64,000 nucleotides of DNA from Gibbula magus (taxonomy: Eukaryota; Mollusca; Gastropoda; Trochida; Trochidae): assembly GCA_936450465.1 (NCBI GenBank), contig OW388300.1, forward strand, positions 39,030,358-39,094,357, written 5' to 3'. This document shows, one piece after another, positions 1-11,066 of the stretch. The notes under the pieces were generated by a model. It did no database searches, was not told where the DNA came from, and saw nothing but the letters and a program-made list of their open reading frames with translations. The position numbers and the translations under genes are program-made. Each line of letters starts with the position of its first letter. Positions within the stretch are counted from its first letter, which is position 1.

Positions 1-52
1 ATACATTTCATCAACTTATTTGAGCGAAAAAACGTGCTACTGCCCCTGTAAG
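1..52. repeat. MITE family A, right end cut by window edge
   Basis: It is nearly identical to 1257-1308, the right end of the complete copy at 949-1308, and ends in the terminal motif ACGTGCTACTGCCCC. It lies in the GALNT intron after exon 4. Confidence 0.75.
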
Positions 53-130
53 GAATGTAGAGTTACTCGGCATTGCCAGTGAACACTGCTTGCGCTGGAT
101 ATCAGGCGTTATAATGTATTATTTTCTCAC

Positions 131-331
131 GGTACAGGGTCAGTGGACTTCCTGGAGAGAACATCCCGCTCCGGTATATCTCTGTACGTGTAATGCATGT
201 GCCAGGAGAACCCTCCCACGTGTACGCCACCGGTTGTCGCGTAGTACAGGGTTTCGTGACCGATGTGGTCGACTATGGGACACACCACCGTCTTCCGGTT
301 TTCCTTGATCCTGGCTAGGAGAGGTTCGAGC
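131..331 (-). CDS. GALNT: GALNT exon 4: middle of catalytic domain
   Basis: A TTTTCCTTCAG acceptor leads into [20 protein letters not shown], then [18 protein letters not shown] and DPV, and a GTGAGA donor. Family alignment predicts that the next exon opens with the conserved MAGG segment, but none of it is present in positions 1-130. Confidence 0.92.
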
Positions 332-3300
332 CTGAAGGAAAACATTTATCACACATTTTTCGATATTTATCAAATGGATTTCATATTTTCCGTTGATCAT
401 TTCGCCATACTTAACTACGAAGCAAGGCTAAATTTAATACATGTTTAACGAAAAAGTAAGCACAATTTCAAGCCGTCTGTTCATAATAAAGAAGGTGTGT
501 CCAGATAGCTTGCTTATCTTAAAGAGAGTTTTATTTCGTCGCCTGGCCGCCATCTGGCTTATATAATTTCACTAATTTAATTTTTGAAATAATAAATATA
601 TGTATTGATAGAATATTGACAAAGAAACAAACACAACAAACAAATCTTGTCGTGCCGTACTAAAGCTTTCCACACTCGTACCCGATAAATTAATGTCTTC
701 ACTTCTCGTTGTTTTTATTTTTTAACGAATGTGCGCTCGCTTATCAAATTCTCAAATATAATGTCATACAAATATTTTACCCTCAGTGTTATGTTTCATC
801 TGGATTGTGCAATAAGCATGTATTAAAAGATACATGTGTAAACAGGAATGTCCTCTCGATTTTTGTTTCCATAAAAATACAACGATAGAACCCTCTCTTA
901 AAGGAAAAAATAAGATGTATTTCTATACTATTGAAAACACAGCGTCGTTAAAGGGGCAGTAGCACGTTTTTTGCAAAATTTATTTTTTCAAATTTCCCAT
1001 TTATAATGATAGTTTATGTCATTTAAATTAACTTTAGAGGGTAAAACATCTTATTACACTAACAAATTATCTGTAGTGGTAAAATCTATGTTGCGTATAA
1101 AGCAAAAATTGCATGGCGGCCATTTTATTGTGAACACAATTTATTATTTTGTATTACAAAATCAATTCCCATGGCTTTACTGAGCGATGTACACTCATTT
1201 TTAATTTGATTTTCCGAATAGAGAAGGTGTTTTACTATTGGTGAAATTATTTTTCAAATACATTTCATCGACTTATTTGAGCGAAAAAACGTGCTACTGC
1301 CCCTTTAAGAATATGGCAAAAAGGATATTTCATCTTTTAAAATAATGTTCAACTCGTAGTACAAACCATCTCCTGTTGGTCTCACAATGCGCGTCGAGAA
1401 AAACTATGACGTCACCAGTGGCGGCTTTAGCTCCTTCCACACGAGCCCGGATTAATCCGCACCGCTCCGTCGTGTGTACGATCTTCACTATCCCGTCCGG
1501 CCACGTCCTCTGAACATAGGCATTGAGCTTATCGCCAAGTTCTTCTGTAAACAAGATTGCAGAGGAAATAAAATCTTAACTGCCAGGCGAAATAAAGTAC
1601 TCACCTCAGTTGATTTTATCATCTGTATGATTTTCAATTGCAAATATCTCAAGTGTCTTATACTCGAACACTTTGAAAAGTATCCTCACGGATCTTGCAG
1701 AACTACAATGTAGATATGGAACGGCGTGAAAAGTAGCATGTTTTTTTATGAACTAAACCGAATTTTAACTACCGGTAATCGATTTAAATGTAGAGCCTTC
1801 CATAAAAGCTTATCCTCATTCAATTTTAAATATTGTCTCAACTTTCAATGTCCATATTTTACTGTTTGACGGTTCGCAATGACTTGTATTATCGAGTGGA
1901 AAATTTGGCCATGCAGAACAGAAACATATCCTTTATTGTTTGGGGTTTCATCTGCCAAACGTTTTTTTTATATTTAGGACGTATTGTTTTCAGCAATACC
2001 AGCCCTTGTGTGAATTTGTAAGTGAACTGTTTTTAACAGAAATCACCAAAAAAGCCAAATACAAAATTACGGAACACAATGAATGAATGTATAAAAAGGG
2101 TCCGCAAATATGCGATAACCAACCTCTATCACTCAAGTCATCCAGCAGTATGACTTCATGTAGGTACTCTGGGGGAGATCTGTTAATCACGCTGTGCACT
2201 GTTCTCAGCAACGTCGTCAATGCTTCGTTGTGATAAATAAGAACCACACTTGCTGACGGCAACCGCTCTGGGTAGACGAGGTTCTTGCATCTGGGGGAGG
2301 AGAGACTGCATATACACTATACCATAGGCCAAATTTAGCGCAAATATAGTCCGCGACAGAGATGAACGACCAGTTTTCCCTATGTGCGAAACTGGTCGTT
2401 CATCTCTGTTGCGGAACATATTTGCGCTAAACTTGGCCTGTGACAGTCTGATTAAAATCGACGGTTTTCCGTGGAATAAAAATTGCAAAATAGTGTATCT
2501 ACCGGGATACGAACTCGTATCAGTCGTGAGGAATCATCTTGGCTACAATCTCATAACCTCGTTTCTTTTTCTATTTTCTATCCAGGGAATGACAGTAATT
2601 TGAGGACGATATATACCAACTTCCAAACGCAAGGCATAACTCTTGCCAGTCTGCATTACTGGCTGATTTAAAGCCAGTAATGGAGACTGGCAAGAGTTAT
2701 GCCTTGCATTGGGAAGTTGGATATATACATAATTGTGAAAAATTTAACATGGCGATCTATGGGAAACGTTTTTATTGAATGTACATATGCAGGTAAATCG
2801 GATGAATTTATGTGAAATTGAAATCGGAAAATGTAATTTATATTATGTACTTCAAGCTGAAATGATTTCAAATAAAGCTGAGAAATTTGACATTGATACA
2901 ACGAGAACTTATTTTATGAAAATTGTTTATCCTAGACTAAATTAACATGCATGTCTATGGAAAAAAGTCACCGTCCGTTTACTTATGGCACGGCACTTTA
3001 TATCCAGGGGGCAAAAGAAACGATACCATACAAAATACAAGATATTGATATCCACAAAGGAATAGATGCTCCTGCAATAGAGTTACATCATAAGAGACAT
3101 TATTAAAGAAGAATTATGTATTCAGAGTTCAGGAGCCAACTTAACTAAATTTGAAAAAACAAAATTTTTCAACGGCGTCGCTGATTGCACAACTAGATTC
3201 AGTTGCAACCAATCAGGACACTCCATTGTTTTGCCGGCGAAACTAGGCCATCTAGAACAGATGTTAGGATCGGAAATCTGACGGGAGTAACCTCTGTGGG

Positions 3301-3768
3301 AAGAAAAGGGTAAGGGCAGGTTTAGGATCGTTTCGAGAATTGGTCTTAACTTATAGTTAGGATATCCTCACCTTTGTCATAAATAGTTATTATATATCTG
3401 TCTAAGCTTGGACACTTTCGATAAAAGGTACCCAGGTTAGCTAAAAACGTTTACCTGTTATCACGTGTATCGGGCACCGATCTCTCTAACGAAATCTTCT
3501 CACTTGCAACAATATTGAACAGTTCTTTCTTCATGAGTTCCTCTGCACGGAGTCCTTCCTCCCCACCCAAGATCACCGGTTTTCCTTCCTCCCCCGGCCC
3601 AGATCGTCCATCTTGGATTTGTTGGTACTTGTCAAACCGCCGCCTTCGGAACTCTGTCATTTCTTGATTATCTGATGGTACATTTTGTGCCAGAAGGTAC
3701 AGAGTTAGGAGACAAAGTGCAACACAAAAGAGATGCTTGATTTTCACTTTTCGGATGTGTATCCTCAT
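131..3768 (-). CDS. GALNT: Polypeptide N-acetylgalactosaminyltransferase, 5' part (4 exons, 3' end outside window)
   Basis: The enzyme transfers GalNAc from UDP-GalNAc to Ser/Thr of secretory proteins in the Golgi, which starts mucin-type O-glycans. Exons in transcript order are 3768-3455, 2290-2124, 1544-1367 and 331-131 (860 nt); all junctions have GT-AG ends and keep frame. The protein order is type II: a short basic cytosolic tail, a membrane anchor at about residues 13-31 ([18 protein letters not shown]), a stem, then the GT-A fold with [38 protein letters not shown], the metal-binding DxH motif in FLDAHCE, WLEPLL, and VCPIVDHIG. The MAGG segment, the rest of the catalytic domain and the ricin-like lectin domain lie beyond the left edge. 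The start is the ATG at 3768; an in-frame GTG 12 nt upstream is not a likely eukaryotic start. I do not assign a paralogue number. Confidence 0.93.
818..903. repeat. Solo terminal repeat of MITE family B
   Basis: It matches the right terminal repeat of the element at 4137-4709 (TGTAAACAGGAATGTCCTC, then GATAGAACCCTC). I could not find the opposite end nearby, so it is probably a truncated copy. Confidence 0.6.
949..1308. repeat. MITE family A, complete copy (about 360 bp)
   Basis: The terminal inverted repeats read TTAAAGGGGCAGTAGCACGT on the left and ACGTGCTACTGCCCCTTTAA on the right. No ORF lies between them. The TTAA at each tip is consistent with a TTAA- or TA-target element. Other copies are at 1-52, 27180-27397 and 60040-60598. 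Confidence 0.85.
1367..1544 (-). CDS. GALNT: GALNT exon 3: DxH catalytic motif
   Basis: It encodes [35 protein letters not shown] and [17 protein letters not shown] is the DxH motif that coordinates Mn2+ and the UDP-GalNAc phosphates in this family. The last two bases (TG) complete a Trp codon with the first base of the next exon. Confidence 0.94.
2124..2290 (-). CDS. GALNT: GALNT exon 2: start of GT-A domain
   Basis: It follows a TCCTCCCCCAG acceptor and encodes [19 protein letters not shown] then [20 protein letters not shown] and [11 protein letters not shown]. It ends with one base of a Glu codon before GTTGGT. These residues form the first Rossmann-like half that binds UDP. Confidence 0.93.
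2325..2442. repeat. Foldback palindrome (about 55-bp arms)
   Basis: The two arms GAGATGAACGACCAGTTT and AAACTGGTCGTTCATCTC face each other across a short loop and extend outward to GGCCAAATTTAGCGCAAATA and its complement. A single arm-like piece recurs near 6755-6777. It lies in GALNT intron 1 and is noncoding. Confidence 0.8.
2444..2530. repeat. Solo terminal repeat of MITE family C
   Basis: It starts CAGTCTGATTAAAATCGACG and runs through ACCGGGATACGAACTC. The same segment occurs twice at the left end of the element at 5855-6397 and inverted at its right end. Confidence 0.75.
2611..2728. repeat. Hairpin MITE, family D
   Basis: Near-perfect inverted arms of about 55 bp (AAGGCATAACTCTTGCCAGT against ACTGGCAAGAGTTATGCCTT) surround a minimal loop. 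Diverged, longer relatives lie at 5310-5480 and 26105-26318. Confidence 0.8.
3455..3768 (-). CDS. GALNT: GALNT exon 1 (coding): membrane anchor and stem
   Basis: It begins with the ATG at 3768 and ends in SVPDTRDN plus two bases of an Arg codon before a GTAAAC donor. It holds the basic tail, the transmembrane anchor, a charged stem and the conserved pre-catalytic segment ([30 protein letters not shown]). A CAG at 3783-3781 just upstream of the ATG could be the acceptor of a 5'-UTR intron. Confidence 0.9.
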
Positions 3769-4136
3769 TTTGATTTTCACTGAGCTGTTTGAAACGAAAG
3801 GAAAAATGGTTTAAAACGTTGCTTGAATGTTGTTTGGGTGCGCCTCTATGGTATCCGACAGTGGCCCTGTTTGCGATCTCGCTACTCCACGAGATATCAG
3901 ATGCATCCCAAAAGTTTGTTCACTTCCCGTCTGAAGTCTGAAAAGTACCTATTATTAACTTCAAACGCCGATCTGACCCGGCGGTTAATAGTAAATTCTT
4001 TTATAGAATATAAAATACGTGAGAGGGAAATAATATGATATCTTCTATATTCAAGTTTTTAAAGGTTAGTAAGAATTCCTTTTACTATTAGACCTACAAA
4101 AACTAATCAACGTTACATACGTAAACTAATTTGCTT

Positions 4137-4709
4137 AAAAGGAGGGTTCTATCGCGGTATTTTTTGTGGAAACGAAATTCGGGAGGATATTCCTGTTTAC
4201 ACTTGTCATATACACTGACGGGCACAAGAAAGTATAACACTCACTTGTTTTCGATTAATTCAATATTTTAAAGAAATGAGATGCATTTGATTATGGCACG
4301 ATACAATGATATCTTTCGGCAGTAGTTTGAATGACTTAATTGGTGACTGTTTTATTTTTTAACTAAAATATCATTATTTAAGTAGACAGGGGTAAGAAAT
4401 GAAATTTACAACATGACCATACAGTACCATGTTCAAAATGTTGTAAATGTGTGCATGACGAAGCACATTTATTGATTTTCACAAATCGTATGTGTTAAAT
4501 GTCGATGAACAGTTGTGTTTTATCAAAATTTATTTGGGGGAATTTCAAATTTTAAATTTAAATTAAAAAAAAAACCCAACATTTTAAAACCGCGTAGAGG
4601 TATTCAATTTGACTATGTTTTAATCATGTATTAATAACATATATGTGAAAACAGGAATATCCTCTTGAATTACGTTTCCACAAAAAATATCCGATAGAAC
4701 CCTCCTTTG
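4137..4709. repeat. MITE family B (about 570 bp)
   Basis: Long terminal inverted repeats of about 75 bp begin AAAGGAGGGTTCTATCG and end CGATAGAACCCTCCTTT. The interior is AT-rich with no coding potential. It is located upstream of the GALNT start. Confidence 0.8.
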
Positions 4710-5309
4710 ACTCGCTAAGTGTAGTTTACAAGCTAAATCAGGACATGTATTCATAACGTTTTCGAAAAACAAACGTGATCCAATCTCATTTAAATCAGAT
4801 TGAATTTAACCCTCGAACCTCGCCGCGTTTCTGATCTGAACACTGCACCATAGAGGTCATGGCAGGTGACCTTCACCTCACCTTCACTCCAGCCAATCAG
4901 CGACGAGGTCAGAAACGCTTCGGGCCGACTTGAGTTGACATACGAAACACCACATTCAAGCAAGGCCTCTGATTGGCTGAAATTTTTTAAGATGAAAGTT
5001 CACAGTGAAGATCACCTGACATGAACTTTTTGGGATACTGTTCAGATCACTGTGTATATTTCAAATGACAGAAGTTGACTTAAAAACGTCTGAAACAAAT
5101 AACGGGAAAACAAACTAAGGCTAACCACCTTTTGGGATGTGGTTTTACACGATTAGAGTTTAAAGGTATCGTTCTATTGACCAGTAGAATCACGTTGAAG
5201 GTCAGTCTGTAATGGACACGCTCTCAACACGACTTTTCACACATACCTTGAGCGACTTGGACACTAGGTCAATACATGTATGTATCGATTGTTTTCCATC
5301 TTCATTGCG

Positions 5310-5480
5310 CAAAGCAGTCAGGCTCCATCGCTGGCTAAATTAAGCCTTGTAGCATTCCCCTCACTTTTCTGTGCTAACATAGCGGAGCGATGCACCAGAA
5401 ATGCATGGAGGACTCTAATTCGATAGCACGGAAAAGTAAGAGAAATGCCGTGAGTAGGCAAGTTGACGATTTTTATGAAG
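5310..5480. repeat. Diverged palindromic element related to family D
   Basis: The segments GCTAAATTAAGCCTTGTAGC and TCTGTGCTAACATAGC, and the downstream GATAGCACGGAAAAGT, resemble the internal arms of the element at 26105-26318. The arms are imperfect, so this is an old copy. Confidence 0.5.
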
Positions 5481-5854
5481 CTAAACGATGTGTCTACGGA
5501 CAATCAAATGTTCCGGGCTTTTTAAGTTCACGATTCAAACAACGCAAACGCATATGCGTTTAGAATGGTATATTTCATTCTTATATTTGGAACTAATTCT
5601 TCCTGTGCATCGTTGTTATTTATCATCAAAAACTGTGTGAGTTAAGTTAAGGATGTTCGCTCCTCAAATGTATAGTACTAAACTTTTTTTCTAACTTATA
5701 TTTTTTAAAAGATTAAAAAGATCGAAAAATCAGCATTAAAAATAGGGGGGAGGTGTGAGTTTTTTTTTTTTTTTTATAGATATGACGCTGTAAGGCAGTG
5801 GGGTGATGTACGATTTTAACATGGGAGTCTATTGGAAAATGAGAAAATATTGCT

Positions 5855-6397
5855 CAGTCTGATTAAAATCGACGGTTTTCCGTGGAATAAAAAAATGCAA
5901 AATAGTGCATCTACCGGGATACGAACTCATATCAGTCGTAGGTTCCACGCAGTCTGATTAAAATCGACGGTTTTCCGTGGAATGAAAAATGCAAAATAGT
6001 GCATCTACCGGGATACGAACTCATATCAGTCGTAGGTTCCACGCCAAACCGTCTGAATCCAGCCCGTAGACTCGCGTGTTCGAGCGCAATTCAGTTAACC
6101 AACCACAATACCTCCAACAAATGCTTTCGGTGCGAGAAGCTAGGGGCATATAACTCCAAACAGTTATCCTTTTGTCTGTTCCGAATGCTTTCAAAACAGC
6201 GACCGTTTAAATACTATGATGGGAGTGGTCAGCTATTTGACTGGTCTTTGGCTGCGCTAAACTGGTTCGGAACACACGACTATACGGGATGTTCTCAGAC
6301 CTTGTCGCGAGGAATCTACAGAACCTGTTCGTATCCCGGTAGATATATTATTTTGCAAATTTTATTCCTCGGAACAAGGTCGATTTTAATCAGACTG
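5855..6397. repeat. MITE family C with duplicated left terminal repeat
   Basis: The left end CAGTCTGATTAAAATCGACG occurs twice as a 95-bp tandem unit (5855-5949 and from 5950). The right end at 6310-6397 is the reverse complement, finishing in CGATTTTAATCAGACTG. No transposase ORF is present; the 136-codon open frame inside is not conserved-looking. Confidence 0.8.
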
Positions 6398-6399
6398 AA

Positions 6400-9268
6400 A
6401 TACTGCTAAAAACTTTAAAATACTACATTTCTAGTATTAAACTTTTTTTCCTTTGCTAATATATTACAAATTTCATGTTCCCCTACTGAAATCGATGAAA
6501 AAATATATATGGTAGTGTGGGTTTTTAAAGCTTTGACACAAAATGTACCTGAAAACCCCCTTTTTAGTCAAATGTTTGCCATTTATGCAGTTTAAGCACT
6601 GTAAGAGTTTCTAAAGTCACATTGTCTTTATTTCCTTTTTTTTAAAAGTATGCAGATGATGTAAAACATCATGAAGTAAATAAAAATGACAACAAGTCAT
6701 TACTTAATCATATTTTATTGTTAAAGTTCAACAGGAAGGAGCAAGCATGTGAATATTTGCGTTAAACTTGGCCTGTGCTGAGATCAAGCTTTATCTCTTC
6801 CTACAGAATATATTACTTTGTTAGAACATTTTGCACAATGCCCTGCTACCGTCAACCACATGATATCTCAATGATTTTACCCAATCAAATAATGACTCAC
6901 AATGCTATTGAGACAAAAACGTGATGACATCACTATACCAATTCTCGATAATTCAGAGTATACGATTCGATAAATCCACTCTAAAGATTAATCGGAGCGT
7001 ATAGGCCTACTCTGGATTATGGAGAATGCACAATACGATGACGTCGTGAGCAAGATGTCATAATGCTTTATGGCATCACCGCACTGGAAGTGTAATATGA
7101 AAACGATGTGTTCAGAGATGAAAGTTTTTTCATTTAAAGTAAGGAAGAATTATTTTGGATAACCTTCGTGTCTTCGGGCATCAGGGTTAGAGGTGCGAAA
7201 TATAACCGGTTTACCGGTATTAACCGGTTCAAAGATGAAATCAATACGTATTGCGATATGCCTATTGAAAACCGGTGTTTACACTAAATTAAGACCACAT
7301 TGTAACATTCAGAAATCTTCTCAATCAGATATATTTCCTTTTTTCCACATCGAATATCGTGCTTTCTTATAAAATGATGATTGCCGACAATACACATTTA
7401 CTGGCATGCTATATACTATAGTAAGGCTTATTGTGTCGCAGTTTTCTTCAGTTATCAGAGTAAATGTACGATTTGGACTGATGTAAGTCTTCACGTTTTG
7501 TAATGAGTGCATAAACGTTAACAAAGTCATGTAAACGGTGAAGGATTACACGGATTTTAAATTGGTAGCAGCGTATATATGACTCTGAAGTTAGAAAATG
7601 ATGTATACTTAACATTTTGATGTATTTCTGTATGGAAATAATTCTCACAAAGTCCCTCATCAGGTGGAATATCATCTCACCTGATGAAGGAGTTGTTATT
7701 CAGAAAATCTTGTTTTCTGATGTAGTTCTTATTGTTGTATATATTCCTATTCATCATCTCCTTAATATAAGATACACGTGGGTCTATTGCAAATCACACA
7801 CAGGCTACGAAGTAGTTATAATGTCATTTGAAATTAAATGTTGCTCTTTAATTGACACGTCTGTTGAACATTTAACAGCAAAACCTCTTTTTCACTGCTT
7901 GCTTATTTCTATCTACTCTACTTTAAATTGTTTATGACATTGGGCCTGAAATTGTCCATTTGAGATCAACCTATCGTCACACATGTCAGATAATCAGAAA
8001 CATTATATAGAGAACTTTGAAATAATTACCATACATAATAAGAACACAGTTATCAATATTTAAAATTATATTTTTAGAGGCTTACTTACGTTGTTGTTGA
8101 AACGGCGATGGACAACCCAATGGAGGCTCAATAGTTGATGTGACTTTCTTACTCATGTGATCAATATATACATTATAATGTCTTCAAGTTTCATTTAATA
8201 AAGTCATATCAATTTACTATTATGTCCCTAAGGTCCACATACTATTTAGTTTATGAACTAAATACTCAATAAAATGTTTATTAAATTCACACAAACGAAT
8301 TCAATATTTTTAAAATTTGACAATAATTAAACCATTATGATATAATATCAATATTGGCTTCAGGTGTTGGGTAATTACTGTAGAGCCCTGTAACATATGT
8401 TCTCAACATCTATAGTATATGAATAGACAGTCAATGACATTTTCTTTCAATTGATATTGACGTACTCATTCGTAACTTAACCATACTTGTCAAACTAATC
8501 AAGTATTGATTCCCCAGGCGACAAATGTTGGAGTAATATAACACCTAGTTTTATTTAAATTCACATATCTAAGTGATAAATGGGAAACTTAATTGTTGTT
8601 ATTCTCTGTTTATTTCACTTGATAAATTATTCAAATTATAAACACAAGATCTACAGATATGTACACTGTCACCGTCTGCAATGTGAAAATTACAGACACA
8701 CAGTATTCGTGTGTGTCCATCCCCGATTCTAATGTGATTTATTATCCTTATTGTTTAAAGTGTCTCAGTCAACGTCCAGCATTAGCTAAGATTGCTCTTT
8801 AATCCATTTATGTCTTGGGTTGTGTGAATATGTTTCTACCGTAGGCACACTAATGCACTCTAATTGGAACAGTTCACTTGTGTGCAGGTAAACGTAGCAC
8901 TGTCACAACAAACATTGTAGATATCAATCCCTGTAGCTTTTATTCTATGTAGGCATTAGTAGACGAAGGTGACCGTCGATATATGGAAACGTAAGCGTTG
9001 TGACTTTGTTTTTTTAGTGTATACATATACACGTATGTTCAGAGTTATGCCAATAATGCCAGTCTAACTACCTCACACTTGTCAGCTCTAGTTTCTGGGA
9101 CTGGCAATATTTGTATAGGACTGACAAGCTTATGGATCAACTAGTCCTTGGACTGGGAACATTTTGAAACTATTTTATACACTGCATAACATGCACTTTG
9201 TTCTTTGGTATAGGGGAGTGTTTCAAGAGAATGACGTGAATAATGGCATGAATCTGAAACGCAAATAT
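6400..9268. other. Gene-free AT-rich stretch
   Basis: I see no splice-supported exon, RNA gene or intact transposon here. A weak hairpin relative (ATCAGGTGGAATATCATCTC, near 7660) resembles the foldback family at 54673-54806. The open frames, up to 106 codons, are AT-rich and look like chance. Confidence 0.55.
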
Positions 9269-9635
9269 ATATCAGCTTAAATCTTAAGCAGGTTTATAAT
9301 GACAAGAAAACGCAGTTCGATTTATCGCGTACATATTTTCATGTCTATATAATTTCATGTTACCTACAGGGATCCTTAATGTACCATCCTTCAACGTAGC
9401 GTAAATTCCAGGCTGTCATAATTCACTAGAGTTACCTTTCCCTCATTCCCATCAGCCAATGAACAGTACAGGGCGATTTTCACTTCGGCAGATGTCGTAG
9501 ATTTGTAAACCAATCAGCAGTCGTTTTTTACTTCACGGAGATTGCCGACGAGGCCCAAATGTAACTCCCTTCGTGTGCGCATGTCCAGTCCACTTCCATT
9601 GTGCAGCCTTGTTTACGTTTTGCTAGAGTTTGTTT
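9269..9635 (+). repeat. Split direct repeat A1 (5' end of retrotransposon)
   Basis: This 367-bp repeat matches A2 with only a couple of differences seen (for example GCGTACATA against GCGTGCATA). It begins ATATCAGCTTAAATC, the 15 bases shared with the end of B repeats. It should carry the 5' UTR and promoter of the element. Confidence 0.92.
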
Positions 9636-9707
9636 ACATTCTTCACGTGTTCGTGATGTCGTTTGTTGGATTTCGACAGCCTTAGTCAGTGTTTTCCGAC
9701 ACTAGCC

Positions 9708-11066
9708 ATGCCTCCTACACGCCGTTCACGTCGATCTAGCACGGTAACACGTCCTAATGCAGAAGAAGCCCAATCATCAGGCGATGACAACAATTCGCCG
9801 ATGGGAAACAATGGCGTCGACGAGAGACCATATTCTCAATTCCCGCGAAACTGGTCTATCCCTAAAATTAGCGGTTACATATACCGGGTCATTGGTGTCC
9901 GGGTCCCAGAGGGTATGAAACGGACTCAACTGCAATCATTCTATTCAGACAATCTGTATCTCGCACTGTCAAGACCACAAGCGACCTCGTCTAGTGACCA
10001 GAGGGACACACCACAGGCTCAACCAAGCTCGAGTAGGACTGCCAGTGTTGACTCGACTTCCCAGGTGCCGTCTAATTCTGAACTCACAACCATGGTTACG
10101 AACTTACAGTCATCAGTGAATTCATTGAGGCAGTTAATGACAGAACACATTACGTCAACGCTGGATACCCCTCAGCATGTGAGAGACAATCTTCCATCAG
10201 TTACCTCCCCTGACCTGACAGGAAGTTCTAACACCCTGATGACTGCCCAGTCGATGCCACCAGCTTTCCAAAGTGGCTCACAAGCAGAATACGACTTCGA
10301 CAATGTGGAGACTGTTTCCCCTACCCTCAAAAGGAACATTTGGGATGGTAAGGACATTAATCTAGCGTTGCTCCTCTGTCCAGATGAAAGTTCTTCTGGA
10401 GCCAGGAAAATATTAATCAATGATATGGAGCTCTTACTAAAATCCACAACTGACCGCCGCCTGCAGCAGCCACTCACCATTGATATGTTCGTCGTAGCTT
10501 TCACCAGATTCAAGGACATAATGCTCATGCGATGGCCACAACGAAGCCAAGAACTGTGCCGGTACCTGCGCCACATAGTCGAAATGCATTCAAGCTACCA
10601 GGACCAAAGTTTTTATCTCTACCATAAACGTTTCTCTGCGAAAGCAGCGGCTATCCTGGAGCAGCAAAATGTCAAGGTAAACTGGGCGAAAATAGATGAC
10701 CAGCTATATCGAGCTATCTTCACGGGCAGACGAGTTAATGCGTGCCAACTCTGCAAGGACATCGGCCATACAAGTCAATTCTGCCCCCTCGTGGCTAACG
10801 CATCTCCTTCAAACCAAGCGTCCAGACAGCACACAAACGTGACCCACCCTCGTGGTAACTTAATGGACAGGCATGGGAGGCAAGTGTCATTTCACAACGG
10901 AGTCCCAATCTGCAACAACTTCAATTCGGACAGATGTGTACATCAAAACTGCAAGTTTGAACATGTATGCAGTCAGTGCCGCAAGCCCCATTCGGCAAGG
11001 AAGTGTAGGCAAGGGAACAGTGCGGACGACACTCCCAGACAAAAAACCGGCCATTCCAAACATTGA
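9708..11066 (+). CDS. Retrotransposon ORF1, Gag-like zinc-knuckle protein (452 aa)
   Basis: This is the nucleocapsid-like protein of the tyrosine-recombinase element. I start it at the ATG at 9708 (MPPTRRSRRSS); an in-frame TTG at 9663 is not a likely start. The N-terminal third is Ser/Thr/Gln-rich and low complexity. The central part (about residues 185-340) is globular. The C-terminal part has a CCHC knuckle, CQLCKDIGHTSQFC, then a Cys/His-rich segment (CNNFNSDRCVHQNCKFEHVC, followed by CSQC and HSARKC) typical of Gag proteins in this order. It ends at TGA 11064-11066. The RT frame continues directly beyond that stop in the same phase. Confidence 0.88.
   Translation: MPPTRRSRRSSTVTRPNAEEAQSSGDDNNSPMGNNGVDERPYSQFPRNWSIPKISGYIYRVIGVRVPEGMKRTQLQSFYSDNLYLALSRPQATSSSDQRDTPQAQPSSSRTASVDSTSQVPSNSELTTMVTNLQSSVNSLRQLMTEHITSTLDTPQHVRDNLPSVTSPDLTGSSNTLMTAQSMPPAFQSGSQAEYDFDNVETVSPTLKRNIWDGKDINLALLLCPDESSSGARKILINDMELLLKSTTDRRLQQPLTIDMFVVAFTRFKDIMLMRWPQRSQELCRYLRHIVEMHSSYQDQSFYLYHKRFSAKAAAILEQQNVKVNWAKIDDQLYRAIFTGRRVNACQLCKDIGHTSQFCPLVANASPSNQASRQHTNVTHPRGNLMDRHGRQVSFHNGVPICNNFNSDRCVHQNCKFEHVCSQCRKPHSARKCRQGNSADDTPRQKTGHSKH

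Noticed and set aside
7617..7937. 106-codon ORF
   Set aside because: It is in AT-rich DNA with a hairpin fragment at its start; it has no splice context, no domain and no conserved composition.
10172..10576. 134-codon minus-strand ORF
   Set aside because: It lies antisense to the Gag-like ORF and has no recognisable content.
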